From positions 1 through 39,099 of the forward strand of contig CALLYM010000211.1 in the NCBI GenBank assembly GCA_937858155.1: a stretch of 39,099 nucleotides of DNA, written 5' to 3'. The position numbers and the translations under genes were made by a program. The notes under the pieces are model-generated. The model did no database searches. It was given only the letters and a program-made list of their open reading frames with translations, and had not been told where the DNA came from. The DNA is from an uncultured Phycisphaerales bacterium (GTDB lineage: Bacteria; Planctomycetota; Phycisphaerae; Phycisphaerales; UBA1924). The stretch's first letter is position 1; each line of letters opens with the position of its first letter. This document shows positions 15,100 to 23,641 of this stretch, piece by piece.

Positions 15100-16182
15100 T
15101 TACCAGCGGGCATAGTTCATCGGATGTTGGACGCGGAACCGCGCGATCACGGGCAGATGGTCCGAGCCTGTTGACGTACCCACCCGGGCGGATTCGCACC
15201 AGAGGTCGCGCGAGTGCATCACGTGGTCAATGCGGATGCCGGGTGCCCACTGCAGCAGGGTGCGGTCGCACCACGTGCAGCGGCGGCCGAGCATATTCGC
15301 ATCCAGCGCGTCGGTCATTCCTGACTCTCGCAGAGCGGCCATGTGCTGGCTGGAGTTGGTGGCGTTGAAGTCCCCCGCGAAAATCGCGGGGCCACGGGAA
15401 GCACGGGCTTGATCGCACAGCCAGGCAAACTGGTGGCGTTGATCGCGGTAGAGGCCAACAGAGCCCGGCGCGTCTGTATGGACGTTGGAGATGGTGACGG
15501 GCTCGTCATGCAGCAGCACCCGCACTGAAATCTGCGGTCCGTTCCCGGGCGCGTGGGCGCCAAGCGCGGTACAAACCGAGGTTGTAATCGTCGGTTGATC
15601 GAGGAAGGGAAGTTTGGAGTAGATCGCCTGACCGTACGAGCCGTCTTTGTAAGCGTGCACCTCGTACGGGTACTCCGCCACAAGGGCGCGCGAGAGAGCA
15701 GCGTGGTGGGTGGGGGTATATTCCTGGAAGAGGATGATGTCGGGGTCGGCGTCCTTGATCTGGGCGAGAGTGCGCGTCATGTCCGTGTTGATGAAGAGCA
15801 AGTTGTGCGAGAAGATCGTCAGGGTCTCGTCCAACACACCATCAGGCGCGAGCGACGGCGGACGCACGCACGCGGGAACAACCGCGATCAATCCGCTCAC
15901 CCCGGCCAGCACAGCAAGACGCCGCGCCCGGCACCAAAGACCAAGCAGGCAGGCGGCAAGCAGCGCGAGTCCGGCGTGGAACGTGAACGTGCGCGCCATG
16001 AACGCCACAAACGACCACGCAGTGAAGGCGCGGCCGGCATCTTCAAGGCGGCCAGGTGTGATCCAAGCCGCAAGCAGAACGAGCACGCACAGCGCAACGC
16101 CAAGCCAAAGGATGGCGGAGACCGCGGTCCGGACGCTGCCACGGGGGCGTGACTTGTCGTTGAATGCGTCCTTCGATCCCAC
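15100..16182 (-). CDS. Membrane-anchored endonuclease/exonuclease/phosphatase (EEP) family protein
   Basis: A 360-residue protein. The N-terminal 110 residues hold three hydrophobic helices (AVSAILWLGVALCVLVLLAA, FHAGLALLAACLLGL, LAVLAGVSGLIAVVPA). The rest is an EEP metal-dependent hydrolase domain with the expected catalytic order: SHNLLF (Asn), ILFQEYTPTHH (metal-binding Glu), SNVHTDAPG (His), FAGDFNATN (Asp/Asn), IRIDHVMHS (Asp-His) and GSDHLPVIARF (terminal Asp-His). The active domain should lie on the outer face of the membrane, as in EEP proteins with three N-terminal helices. The substrate (phosphodiester, nucleic acid or lipid phosphate) cannot be told. ATG at 16182 gives the intact topology. 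Confidence 0.85.
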   Translation of the reverse strand: MGSKDAFNDKSRPRGSVRTAVSAILWLGVALCVLVLLAAWITPGRLEDAGRAFTAWSFVAFMARTFTFHAGLALLAACLLGLWCRARRLAVLAGVSGLIAVVPACVRPPSLAPDGVLDETLTIFSHNLLFINTDMTRTLAQIKDADPDIILFQEYTPTHHAALSRALVAEYPYEVHAYKDGSYGQAIYSKLPFLDQPTITTSVCTALGAHAPGNGPQISVRVLLHDEPVTISNVHTDAPGSVGLYRDQRHQFAWLCDQARASRGPAIFAGDFNATNSSQHMAALRESGMTDALDANMLGRRCTWCDRTLLQWAPGIRIDHVMHSRDLWCESARVGTSTGSDHLPVIARFRVQHPMNYARW

Positions 16183-16262
16183 GGCTGGGCATCTACGCGG
16201 GTGGCACTGCAGCGGTTCGGTGCCCGCCGTTCAGATCATGCGGATCCGCCGCACGCTCTCGA

Positions 16263-17385
16263 TCAGGCGCGGGCGAGTTTTTCCCGCTCCGCCCGCCGCC
16301 GCTTGAGTTCCGCGTCGATGAAGTCCGCAATATCGCCCCGCAGCACGGCCTCGTAGTCGCGGTTCTCGTAGCCAGTGCGGTGATCCTTCACGCGGTTATC
16401 GTAAAAGACATAGCTGCGGATCTGGCTGCCCCAGCCCTGCTCCAGGCTGCCGCCCGTGGCCTTGGCGACCTCGGCCTCGCGCCGGTCGTCCTCGATCTGC
16501 TGGAGCTTGGCCTGCAGCACGGTCATGGCTTGCTTGCGGTTCTGCGGCTGGTCGCGGTAAGTGCTGGCCGTCACCTGGATGCCGGTCGGGATGTGCAGCA
16601 CGCGGATGGCGGTGGCGACCTTGTTGACGTTCTGACCGCCGGGCCCTCTGGCGCGGACGAAAGCCTCGACCACCACGTCCTTTTCGGGGATGGTGATGTC
16701 GGTCTCCTCGAACTCGGGCACGACGTCGATCGTCGCGAACGAAGTCTGGCGCTTGCCCTGCGCGTTGAAGGGGCTGACGCGGGCCAGGCGGTGCGTTCCG
16801 CGCTCGCACTTGAGGTAGCCGAAGGCGTACGGCCCCTTGATGTGCAGCGTCACGCTGTCGATGCCGACCTCGGCACCGAAGCCCTTGTCAACTTCCTCCA
16901 TCGTGAACCCCATCTTCTCGCAGTAGAAGATGTACATCCGCAGCAGCATGTCGGCCCAGTCGTTGGCCTCGGTGCCGCCCACGCCCGCCGAGATGCTGAG
17001 GAAGCAGTTGCGGAAGTCGTGGGGGTCGCTGAGCAGGCTCTGCAGCTCGATCTTGTCCATCCGCGCGCGGATGGTGTAGAGCATCCCGTCCGCCTCGGCG
17101 AGGAGGTCCTTGTCATTGGACTCCTTGGACATCTCGTACGCCAGCTTGGCGTCCTCGAAGTCCTTCATCGCCTGAGCGAGGGGCTCGCACTGGGCCTTGA
17201 GGAGCTTGGACTCGTCGACGATTCTCCGCGCCTGCCCCTGGTTGTTCCAGAAACCGTCCGAGGACATCTGGTCCTCAAGTTCCTTGCGGCGCTTGGTCTT
17301 GAAGTCGTAGTTAAAGAGAGTCGCGGATCGCTGATATCCGCGCCTCGATCTCGCTGATGATGGGTTGGTGGGCGTCAAAGTGCAT
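16263..17385 (-). CDS. prfB: Peptide chain release factor 2, expressed through a +1 frameshift
   Basis: RF2 terminates translation at UGA and UAA. ATG at 17385 opens a 24-codon frame (MHFDAHQPIISEIEARISAI and onward) that ends at TAA 17311-17313. The +1 frame resumes with NYDFKTKRRKELEDQMSSDG and runs to 16263, matching RF2 in length (about 370 residues). The stop-codon recognition motif SPF is in RVSPFNAQGKRQ and the peptidyl-hydrolysis motif GGQ in RARGPGGQNVNK. The recoding site is CTT-TAA-C, not the usual CTT-TGA-C, and I see no AGGGGG-like element just upstream. An alternative start in the long frame at 17390 would give an N-terminus unrelated to RF2, so I reject it. Confidence 0.92.
17310..17316 (-). 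promoter_or_regulatory. prfB: Programmed +1 frameshift site of prfB (CTT TAA C)
   Basis: Read on the minus strand, CTT (17314-17316), TAA (17311-17313), C (17310). The P-site Leu tRNA would slip from CUU to UUU and decoding continues at AAC, giving the protein sequence SL-NYDF in place of the E. coli YL-DYD. The site is in the conserved position, after codon 24. UAA is read by RF1 as well as RF2, so feedback on RF2 should be weaker than with UGA. Confidence 0.8.
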
Positions 17386-17504
17386 GGCACAGCATAGCAG
17401 CGAAGTTCCGCCTAGTCCTACCCCATCTTTGTTCTTCTTCCCTCCGCGTACCTCCGCGCCCTCCACGTTCACTCTTCTCCGCGCGATGGGCGTTACGCTG
17501 CGCT

Positions 17505-18194
17505 GTGTCCGACACAGCACACCCACCCCGCACCCGCTGGCCTTGGCGAGCGATTATCGCCATGACGCTCGTTGCCCTCGCCGCGGCGTGGCTCGCGCTG
17601 TCCCGCTTCCGCGCCGAACCCGCGTGGTGGACCGCCTCGAACCCCGCCGACCCCCGTGTCGTCCGCAACGCCGAAGAAGTCGAGGGTGCTGCGATGGCCC
17701 AATTGACGGCGGTGCGGAGCGATCAGGCGTCCTGGTCTGTCTCACTGCAACAGATGGACGCCTGCGACTGGCTCAGCGCCCGACTTCCCGTGTGGCTCCG
17801 GAGCCAGGGAAGGTCTATGCCCAGTGAGGTGCGAGCCGTGCGCGTCGCGTTTGCCACCGAGGGCGTCTATGTCGGCGCAAAGATCGAGGGCATGGGCGGG
17901 CGTGTGGTATGGGTGCTGGTGCAGCCGCGCGTGGACGAGCGTGGTCTGTGGCTGCCCGCGAGCAGGGCAGGCGTCGGGCGGGCCGAGGTGCCGCTGGCGA
18001 CCGCCCTCTCCGCTGCAGCGCTGCCGCGGGAACTCGCTTCCTCGCCCGACGCCGTCGGTGTTCTCGCGATCCTGAAGGGCGAGGCACCGGCGATGTCCCG
18101 TCCTGAAACTCAGGTCGATTCTTCCCGCCGCGTGCGACTCGAGTCGCTCACCAGCGGGCACGGCGTACTTGAAGTGGGCGCGAGGACAGAGTGA
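17505..18194 (+). CDS. Single-pass membrane protein of unknown function
   Basis: A 229-residue protein with a GTG start at 17505 and no clear Shine-Dalgarno. A short basic cytoplasmic lead (MSDTAHPPRTRWPWR) precedes one hydrophobic helix (AIIAMTLVALAAAWLALSRF). About 190 residues of probably extracytoplasmic domain follow, with alternating beta patterns (VRAVRVAFATEGVYVGAKIE, GRVVWVLVQPRVDERGLWLP). I recognise no family or catalytic motif. It diverges from prfB across 119 bases and converges on the PhoH gene. Codon use matches its neighbours, so it is probably a real lineage-specific gene. Confidence 0.65.
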   Translation: MSDTAHPPRTRWPWRAIIAMTLVALAAAWLALSRFRAEPAWWTASNPADPRVVRNAEEVEGAAMAQLTAVRSDQASWSVSLQQMDACDWLSARLPVWLRSQGRSMPSEVRAVRVAFATEGVYVGAKIEGMGGRVVWVLVQPRVDERGLWLPASRAGVGRAEVPLATALSAAALPRELASSPDAVGVLAILKGEAPAMSRPETQVDSSRRVRLESLTSGHGVLEVGARTE

Positions 18195-18244
18195 CGACAA
18201 CCGAAGACGCGCGTCTCGGTCGTGCAGAGCGGGTTTTCATCACC

Positions 18245-19933
18245 CTACAGCCTGCTCGCCGCCAGACTCGCCAACTCGCTGCGCTCGCTCTTCGCCAGGG
18301 TCACATGCGCGAACAGCCGCACGCCCTTCATCTTCTCGATCGCGTACGCGAGCCCGTTGCTGCTCGTGTCCAGGTACGGGTTGTCGATCTGACCGATATC
18401 GCCCGTCAGCACCAACTTCGTCCCCTCGCCGATGCGGCTCACGATGGTCTTCACCTCGTGGGGCGTCAGGTTCTGGGCCTCGTCCACGATCATGAACTGG
18501 TGCGGGATGCTGCGCCCTCGGATATACGTGAGCGGCTCCAGCACCAGCTTGCCGTCAGCCATCAGCTTCGTGATGCGTTGCTCAGCCGTGTGGCTCTCCG
18601 CCTGGGGGCTGCCGCCGCCGCGTGTGCTCAGCAGGTACGACAGGTTGTCGAAAATCGGCTGCATCCACGCGCCAAGCTTTTCGTCCTTGTCGCCGGGGAG
18701 GTAACCGATGTCGCGCCCCAGGGGCATGATGGGCCTGGCCACCAGCAGCTTGTCGTAGCGCTCTTCGGCGAACACCTTGGTCATGCCCGCCGCGAGCGCC
18801 AGCAGGGTCTTGCCCGTGCCCGCGCTGCCCAGCAGCGTGACGAGCTTGATGTCCTCGTCCAGCAGCACGTCGAGTGCCATGGTCTGCTGCACGTTGCGGG
18901 CCATGATCCCGAATACCGGCTTGCGCGGGCCGGTCACGGGGATCACATGATCCGTGTCCGCAAGCCTGCGGGCCAGCCCCGTGTGGTTGTCGTCGTCCCG
19001 GTCCTTCAGCACGATGAACTGGTTGGGCTGCACCAGTGTTTCCACCGGAACGCCCGCGATTTCCGCTGCCAGGCTCTCGATGCTCGCCTCGTCGGTCGCG
19101 CCCGCCTCCACGGCCATCTGCTCGCGCAGCGGCTGGGCGAGACGCTCCAGGGACAGCAGGCGGTCGCGGTACAGCTCATCGATCAGGCCCGTCTCCACCG
19201 TCGCGTTGAGGAAACCCGTATAGAGGCGGTCGGCGTCCACCTTCTGGTTGGCGAAGTCCTCGGTCTTGATGCCGAGCGCATCGCTCTTGATGCGGGCCGC
19301 AAGGTCCTTGGTCACGAACACCACAGGCTCGCCCGCCTTGTGCAGGTGGTAGGCCACCGCGATGATGCGGTTGTCCGGCGCGTCCGCGTCGATCCCCTGG
19401 GGGCGCGCGTACTCCGTGACATCAATCTTGACCGTGCCGGTCTTGCCGCCCGGCCCGGTGCTGAACGCCCCGCGGCTGGGCGCGGGCAGATCGCCCCAGC
19501 TGATGGGCTCGCTCAGCTTGCCAAGCGCCCTCAGGCGGTCCAGATTGCGGATGCACGCCCGGGCGTTGCGGCCCAGGTCGTCGTCCTTCCGCTTCATCTT
19601 GTCGAGTTCTTCGATGACCGTGAAGGGGATGACGACGTGGTGCTCCTTGAACACAAAGAGCGCGTCCGGGTTGTGCAGCAGGATGTTGGTGTCGAGCACG
19701 AACGTCTTGACCGTCGTGTCCGTCGTTGCCCCGCTGCTCGTGGCCCGCGCCCCGCTGGGCGCGGCCTGCTGCGTCGCGGTGTGCTTGCCGGTCTGCTTGG
19801 TCGCCCTGCTCTGCTTCGCCGTCTCCTGCGAGATTCCGTTCCCCTGGTGAGTGCCGCTGCCCTTGCCCTTGCTCGGTGCCGGCTCCGCCTGCACGGTTCT
19901 GACCATCTTTCCCCTTCCGGGTTTCTGTGCCAT
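18245..19933 (-). CDS. PhoH-family ATPase with N-terminal PIN domain (PhoH2 type)
   Basis: A 562-residue protein. After an unusual low-complexity N-terminal 65 residues rich in Gln, Thr, Ser and Lys comes a PIN domain (TFVLDTNILLHNPDALFVF, VIEELDKMKR, APDNRIIAVAYHL, VVFVTKDLAARI) with the acidic residues of a Mg-dependent RNase. The C-terminal half is a PhoH P-loop ATPase: Walker A LLGSAGTGKTLLALAAG, RPIMPLGRDIGYLPG, Walker B FMIVDEAQNLTPHEVKTI and sensor LVLTGDIGQIDNPYLD. PIN-PhoH proteins couple an RNA helicase activity with ribonuclease and often have toxin-antitoxin ancestry. No antitoxin gene is adjacent here. I chose ATG 19933 (MAQKPGRGKMVRTV); ATG at 19906 is possible. Confidence 0.9.
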   Translation of the reverse strand: MAQKPGRGKMVRTVQAEPAPSKGKGSGTHQGNGISQETAKQSRATKQTGKHTATQQAAPSGARATSSGATTDTTVKTFVLDTNILLHNPDALFVFKEHHVVIPFTVIEELDKMKRKDDDLGRNARACIRNLDRLRALGKLSEPISWGDLPAPSRGAFSTGPGGKTGTVKIDVTEYARPQGIDADAPDNRIIAVAYHLHKAGEPVVFVTKDLAARIKSDALGIKTEDFANQKVDADRLYTGFLNATVETGLIDELYRDRLLSLERLAQPLREQMAVEAGATDEASIESLAAEIAGVPVETLVQPNQFIVLKDRDDDNHTGLARRLADTDHVIPVTGPRKPVFGIMARNVQQTMALDVLLDEDIKLVTLLGSAGTGKTLLALAAGMTKVFAEERYDKLLVARPIMPLGRDIGYLPGDKDEKLGAWMQPIFDNLSYLLSTRGGGSPQAESHTAEQRITKLMADGKLVLEPLTYIRGRSIPHQFMIVDEAQNLTPHEVKTIVSRIGEGTKLVLTGDIGQIDNPYLDTSSNGLAYAIEKMKGVRLFAHVTLAKSERSELASLAASRL

Positions 19934-20129
19934 GGGTGGCTTGGACTCTTCTCTTTGGCCGGGGCGTTGACGGCGGGCGGGCTGGCTATCCACGCACAGA
20001 GGATCGACCAACCCGACGCTTCCCTCGCCCTCGAGGTCTACGGACCAGTGAGGATATCGGTTCCCCACGCACCAAGGGCGCAAACTTCACGCACCCCACA
20101 CCCGTTTGGGCGAAGGATTTGCGCTCTTT

Positions 20130-20651
20130 TCATACCGCGACTGCCAGCACGAGTGCCACCCCTGCTCCCACGCACACCACCGTCTTCGCGAAGATCGCCA
20201 GCAAACGCCCGACTGCGGCCCCAGCCCCAACCTTCCCTGCGTCTTTCCAATCTTTCTTCATCGCCCACCGCTCGACGCTGATGGCTGCCACGGCTGCTCC
20301 CAGCGCCCCGCCGACGATGGACCCCAGCGGGGGTAAGAACGGGATCCCCAGTATCGCGCCAACCAGCGATCCTCCGATGGATGCCCAGGCCGCCTGCTTG
20401 CTCGCGCCCGCCTTCGACGCTCCGAGCGCCGATGCGCCCGCCTCGCAGGCTTCGCCAATCCCGGCAACCACCACGAGAATAATCACTACCCACCATGGCA
20501 CCATGTCAGGCCGAGCGATGGCGAGGGACAACCCGGTGAGCACCACCAGCCAGGCACCGGGCAGAGTCAGAACAGTGAGCACGACGCCCGCCAGAGCCGC
20601 CACACCAGCGATCGCCAGCACCAGCCAGTCCTGCCAGGCGGAAGGGTCCAT
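20130..20651 (-). CDS. DUF456 membrane protein
   Basis: A 173-residue, highly hydrophobic Gly/Ala-rich protein with about four to five membrane segments. The pattern matches DUF456: WLVLAIAGVAALAGVVLTVL, then LPGAWLVVLTGLSLAIA, a central GIGEACEAGASALGASKAGA loop, GGSLVGAILGIPFLPPLGSI and VGGALGAAVAA. Its function is unknown in all lineages. It lies 21 bases downstream of the gene at 20673 on the same strand, so the two may be co-transcribed. A 196-base gap to the PhoH gene probably holds the PhoH promoter; I see no convincing consensus there. Confidence 0.8.
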   Translation of the reverse strand: MDPSAWQDWLVLAIAGVAALAGVVLTVLTLPGAWLVVLTGLSLAIARPDMVPWWVVIILVVVAGIGEACEAGASALGASKAGASKQAAWASIGGSLVGAILGIPFLPPLGSIVGGALGAAVAAISVERWAMKKDWKDAGKVGAGAAVGRLLAIFAKTVVCVGAGVALVLAVAV

Positions 20652-20672
20652 GAAAAACGGTACGCCGGACCG

Positions 20673-21566
20673 CTAGTCCTTCCCGGCCACCCGCTCCATC
20701 TTCAGCACCCACTCCTCAAGGGGCACCCACCTCAGCAGGTCCAACTCCAACGCCTTGCCCGGCAGTTGCGGGTGATCGGGTCGGATGCGGAGCGTGATGA
20801 ACACCTTGTCCCACTTGCTCTTGTCGAACTCGGAGATGTCGCCGGGCGCGACCGCTTCGCCCGTGGGGAGCGTCAGCGTGCTCGTCGCGTGTTCAAACCG
20901 GTACACCCGTGACCGCACGCGTAGAACAGTTAGGATGAGGTATGGCCCAAGGAGGAAGCCAAAGGCTACAAAGAGCCACTGAGAAGGAAGGTCGTACCAC
21001 GAGAGGGGTGAGTAAGGCGGCGGCTTCCCCTTGTCGTCGAGCTTTGTCCATGTTGTTCTCAGCTGGTTCAGGCGTTCGCCGGCGGACGGCACCTCCAGGG
21101 CCTTGCCCGCCTCATGACGGAAGTCGGTGCGGGGGAACCGGGTGTTCTCCGCCTTGAGCCGCCCTATCGAGGCCAACTGCTCGAGCCACTTGAATTGGTT
21201 TGTTTCGACAGGGGTCATCTGACCGCCGTCGCCGCTCTTTGCTTTGAGCCTGGTGAACACCTCTTGCGGGTTTTCAACGCTCGCGGAGGTGTTGGTGACA
21301 GAGCCCGCGCTGCGCGCGAGTTCGTCCAGGTATTGGAACTCAAAGCACTCGGCCGCGCGCGCGCCGCGGTTTGGATACACAACCATCGCGTCGATCAGTC
21401 CCCAGACACCAATGCCCAGGCAGAGCACAATGTAAATGACCATGTTGCGCAGCCACTTGGGATTGGGCCGCGTGACGGTGATCGACGGGTCCGGCTCGGA
21501 TGGTGGGGCAGGAGCAGGCTCGGCGTCTGGTACCTGCGTCGGGGTCGAGGCGTCTTCGTGCGTCAT
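20673..21566 (-). CDS. Two-helix membrane protein of unknown function
   Basis: A 297-residue protein starting at ATG 21566, chosen because the upstream part of the frame lacks protein character. A Pro/Asp/Glu-rich N-terminus precedes a first helix (MVIYIVLCLGIGVWGLIDAM). About 120 polar residues follow (YLDELARSAGSVTNTSASVE, FKWLEQLASIGRLKAENTRF), then a second helix (QWLFVAFGFLLGPYLILTVL). The cytoplasmic C-terminal domain has a PH-like beta pattern (VYRFEHATSTLTLPTGEAVA, then ISEFDKSKWDKVFITLRIRP, LLRWVPLEEWVLKMERVAGK). No family is recognised. It is in a same-strand run with the small gene at 21598 and DUF456. Confidence 0.7.
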   Translation of the reverse strand: MTHEDASTPTQVPDAEPAPAPPSEPDPSITVTRPNPKWLRNMVIYIVLCLGIGVWGLIDAMVVYPNRGARAAECFEFQYLDELARSAGSVTNTSASVENPQEVFTRLKAKSGDGGQMTPVETNQFKWLEQLASIGRLKAENTRFPRTDFRHEAGKALEVPSAGERLNQLRTTWTKLDDKGKPPPYSPLSWYDLPSQWLFVAFGFLLGPYLILTVLRVRSRVYRFEHATSTLTLPTGEAVAPGDISEFDKSKWDKVFITLRIRPDHPQLPGKALELDLLRWVPLEEWVLKMERVAGKD

Positions 21567-21597
21567 GCCATGTGCCCTGTGTGTGCGTCCGTGCCGA

Positions 21598-21825
21598 TCA
21601 GTCCACGCGCTCGAGCGCGACATCCCACCACTTTTTCGCCAGCTCCTGACCGTTGCCGCGTGCGAGCAGCTTGCCGAACCCGCCCTCGTCCGACCGCCGC
21701 AGCGGGATGCGCGGGTACTCACGCCCCGACGCGAGCGCCTCGGTGAGCCACGCAGAGTGCGCGTTGCGCATCATCTCGCCCACCGAGAGCCCCAGCCCCT
21801 GCCCAAAGAGACGCTCAAAGAACAT
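21598..21825 (-). CDS. Small conserved-looking protein, 75 residues
   Basis: A compact frame from ATG 21825, with no membrane helix or signal. It is mixed and charged, with motifs such as MFFERLFGQGLGLSVGEMMR, NAHSAWLTEALASGREYPRI and a Trp-rich end KKWWDVALERVD. It occupies the gap between the pseudo-ALDH gene and the membrane protein at 20673, 31 bases before the latter's start, on the same strand. No family is recognised. Its amino-acid composition is that of a real soluble protein and no opposing frame is more convincing. Confidence 0.6.
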   Translation of the reverse strand: MFFERLFGQGLGLSVGEMMRNAHSAWLTEALASGREYPRIPLRRSDEGGFGKLLARGNGQELAKKWWDVALERVD

Positions 21826-21883
21826 GCGCCCATGGTATGGTCTGCCTGCCGCCCCCGCACGGGCTCATGCGTTCCTGCACCGC

Positions 21884-23467
21884 TCAAGCCGCCTGCTTCC
21901 CCGTCCCCCATACCGCCCGGACGGCGCTCGGCATCTGAGCGCTCCGTGCCAGCACTTCGGCCGAGGGCGTCGGCGTGACCGCGCCGGCCAGGGCCCGGTC
22001 GTTCTCGGAAACGGGTGTGCCCGGGAGCATCGAGACGCCGCTGGGGAGGACCTTGCCCAGCCCGTGCCGCTTCGCGCGTCCTGCCTCGTACCACCAGCCG
22101 AGCAGGCGTGCGGCCCAGTCGATTTTCCACTGTGGAATTGCGGCGGCATACCGCGCCGCGTCGTGACGGCCTGTCGTGAGTGTGACGGGGCGGGTCATCG
22201 CCAGAAGGCCCTCTTCACCGCCAACCACGCCCATACCGCCCGCGGACGCGTGGCCCACGCCGGGGTGCGTCGTCGGCGCCCCGCAGTCGTTGACAACGAC
22301 CGCAGACACGTGCAGGCGCGACGCCAGGCTGGCCGCCGTGCCCACCTTCTTCGTGAAGATGCTCACGCTGGCGTGCTGGTCGCAGCGGTTGTGGATCGCG
22401 AGGGCCTCCTCGACGTTCGCACACTTCACGATGGCCGCGAGGGGCCCGAAGTGCTTGCCCTCGACCACCTCCATCCCCGCCTCGCAGTCGATGAGGGCGG
22501 TGACGCGGAAACGCGTGGTGGATTCTTCGCGAGGGATGTTGCTTCCAAGCTTTGGCGGCATGGGTGTGAGGAGCCCCGCATCGCGCGCGCCGCGCCCGAG
22601 GGCCTTGCTCACCAGTTCCCGGCACCGGGCCGACGACGCCTCGTCGATCAGGTCCACTTCACCCGCCTTGCTCGCCAGGCGGATGAGCTCCTTGATGAAC
22701 TTTTCGTACGCCTTGTCGAGCACCAGCACGCGGCGGGGCGAGATGCCCGTCTGCCCGCCGTGGAGGTTGAGCGCACCCCACACCGCACGCGCGGCCTTGC
22801 GCGCGTCCGCGTCCTCAAGCACGAAGACGCTGTCGCGCCCGTTGAGGGTCATCACCGCGGGGGTCATCGTCTTGACCGTGGTCTGCGCGATCCTCTCGCC
22901 CGTCTCGGCCGAGCCCGTGAACATCACGTGGTCAAACGGCTGCGTCTGTAGCATGTTCGCCGCGGCCTCCCGGGCCGCCCCCGTCCAGGAAAGCACGCCC
23001 GGCGGCAGGCCCGCCTCCACCGCCAGTTCGAGCAGCCGCGTGTGGGTCTTGGGGCACTTCTCGCTGGGCTTCACCACCACGCTGTTGCCGGCCGCCAGCG
23101 CGTGCGCAATCTGCATGCCCAGGCCCAGGAGCGGGTTGGACCAGCAGGCGATGATGCCCACCCGCCCCAGCGCCACCCGGCGCTCCACCGCCCGCACGCC
23201 GTACTTCCACCACGGACCGCCAGGCACCTCACGGTCGCGCAGCAGCCGCCCGGACGCGTCCTCCAGCCACGCGAGCCCGGCCAAGAGCGGCGCTACCTCC
23301 GTGAACAGCGTCTCCCCGCGCGGACGGTGGACCTCATTTTCAACCAACGAGCACAACTGCCGCTCGTTGGCGGCGATCAGCCTGCGGAACCGCACGACCC
23401 ATGAGAGGCGTGCGTCCAGGGACGTGGAGGACCAGGTGGAGCGTTCGTTGCGTGAAGTAAGCGGCAT
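21884..23467 (-). CDS. Aldehyde dehydrogenase-fold protein lacking catalytic Cys and Glu (probable pseudoenzyme)
   Basis: The 527-residue protein follows the ALDH fold: VALGRVGIIACWSNPLLGLG (cofactor strand), ALAAGNSVVVKPSEKCPKTH, MFTGSAETGERIAQTTVKTM, DSVFVLEDADARKAARAVWG, FGPLAAIVKC and the late Asn-rich segment SAVVVNDCGAP. The two catalytic residues are gone. The usual ELGGK reads TLNGR (Glu to Thr), and GQxC reads GGQTGISPRRV (Cys to Gly). Oxidation through a thioester is therefore not possible, so a structural, binding or regulatory role is likelier. A C-terminal extension of about 90 residues (ALLGWWYEAGRAKRHGLGKV region) is extra. It diverges from ndh; no Shine-Dalgarno is seen at ATG 23467. 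Confidence 0.85.
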   Translation of the reverse strand: MPLTSRNERSTWSSTSLDARLSWVVRFRRLIAANERQLCSLVENEVHRPRGETLFTEVAPLLAGLAWLEDASGRLLRDREVPGGPWWKYGVRAVERRVALGRVGIIACWSNPLLGLGMQIAHALAAGNSVVVKPSEKCPKTHTRLLELAVEAGLPPGVLSWTGAAREAAANMLQTQPFDHVMFTGSAETGERIAQTTVKTMTPAVMTLNGRDSVFVLEDADARKAARAVWGALNLHGGQTGISPRRVLVLDKAYEKFIKELIRLASKAGEVDLIDEASSARCRELVSKALGRGARDAGLLTPMPPKLGSNIPREESTTRFRVTALIDCEAGMEVVEGKHFGPLAAIVKCANVEEALAIHNRCDQHASVSIFTKKVGTAASLASRLHVSAVVVNDCGAPTTHPGVGHASAGGMGVVGGEEGLLAMTRPVTLTTGRHDAARYAAAIPQWKIDWAARLLGWWYEAGRAKRHGLGKVLPSGVSMLPGTPVSENDRALAGAVTPTPSAEVLARSAQMPSAVRAVWGTGKQAA

Positions 23468-23641
23468 GATGGGGTCAATCTACGAACCAATTAGGCCCTC
23501 AATGGTGCCAACCCCATCCAAACCACCCAAACCGCGCGAACCTGCGACGAGAGCGCAAGGCGTGCGGGGTGCAAGGGGTTGGAGCGTGGGTTATCCGCTC
23601 CCCTGCTCGCCGTCCTTCCAGTTCCGTTTGTACCATCCGTG

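Noticed and set aside
17386-17504. Promoter for prfB with -10 TATGCT about 15 bases before the ATG
   Set aside because: The hexamer is plausible but no matching -35 is found at 16-18 bases, so I did not list it.
18191-20281. Plus-strand open frame of 696 codons
   Set aside because: It is antisense to the PIN-PhoH gene, whose motifs are unambiguous.
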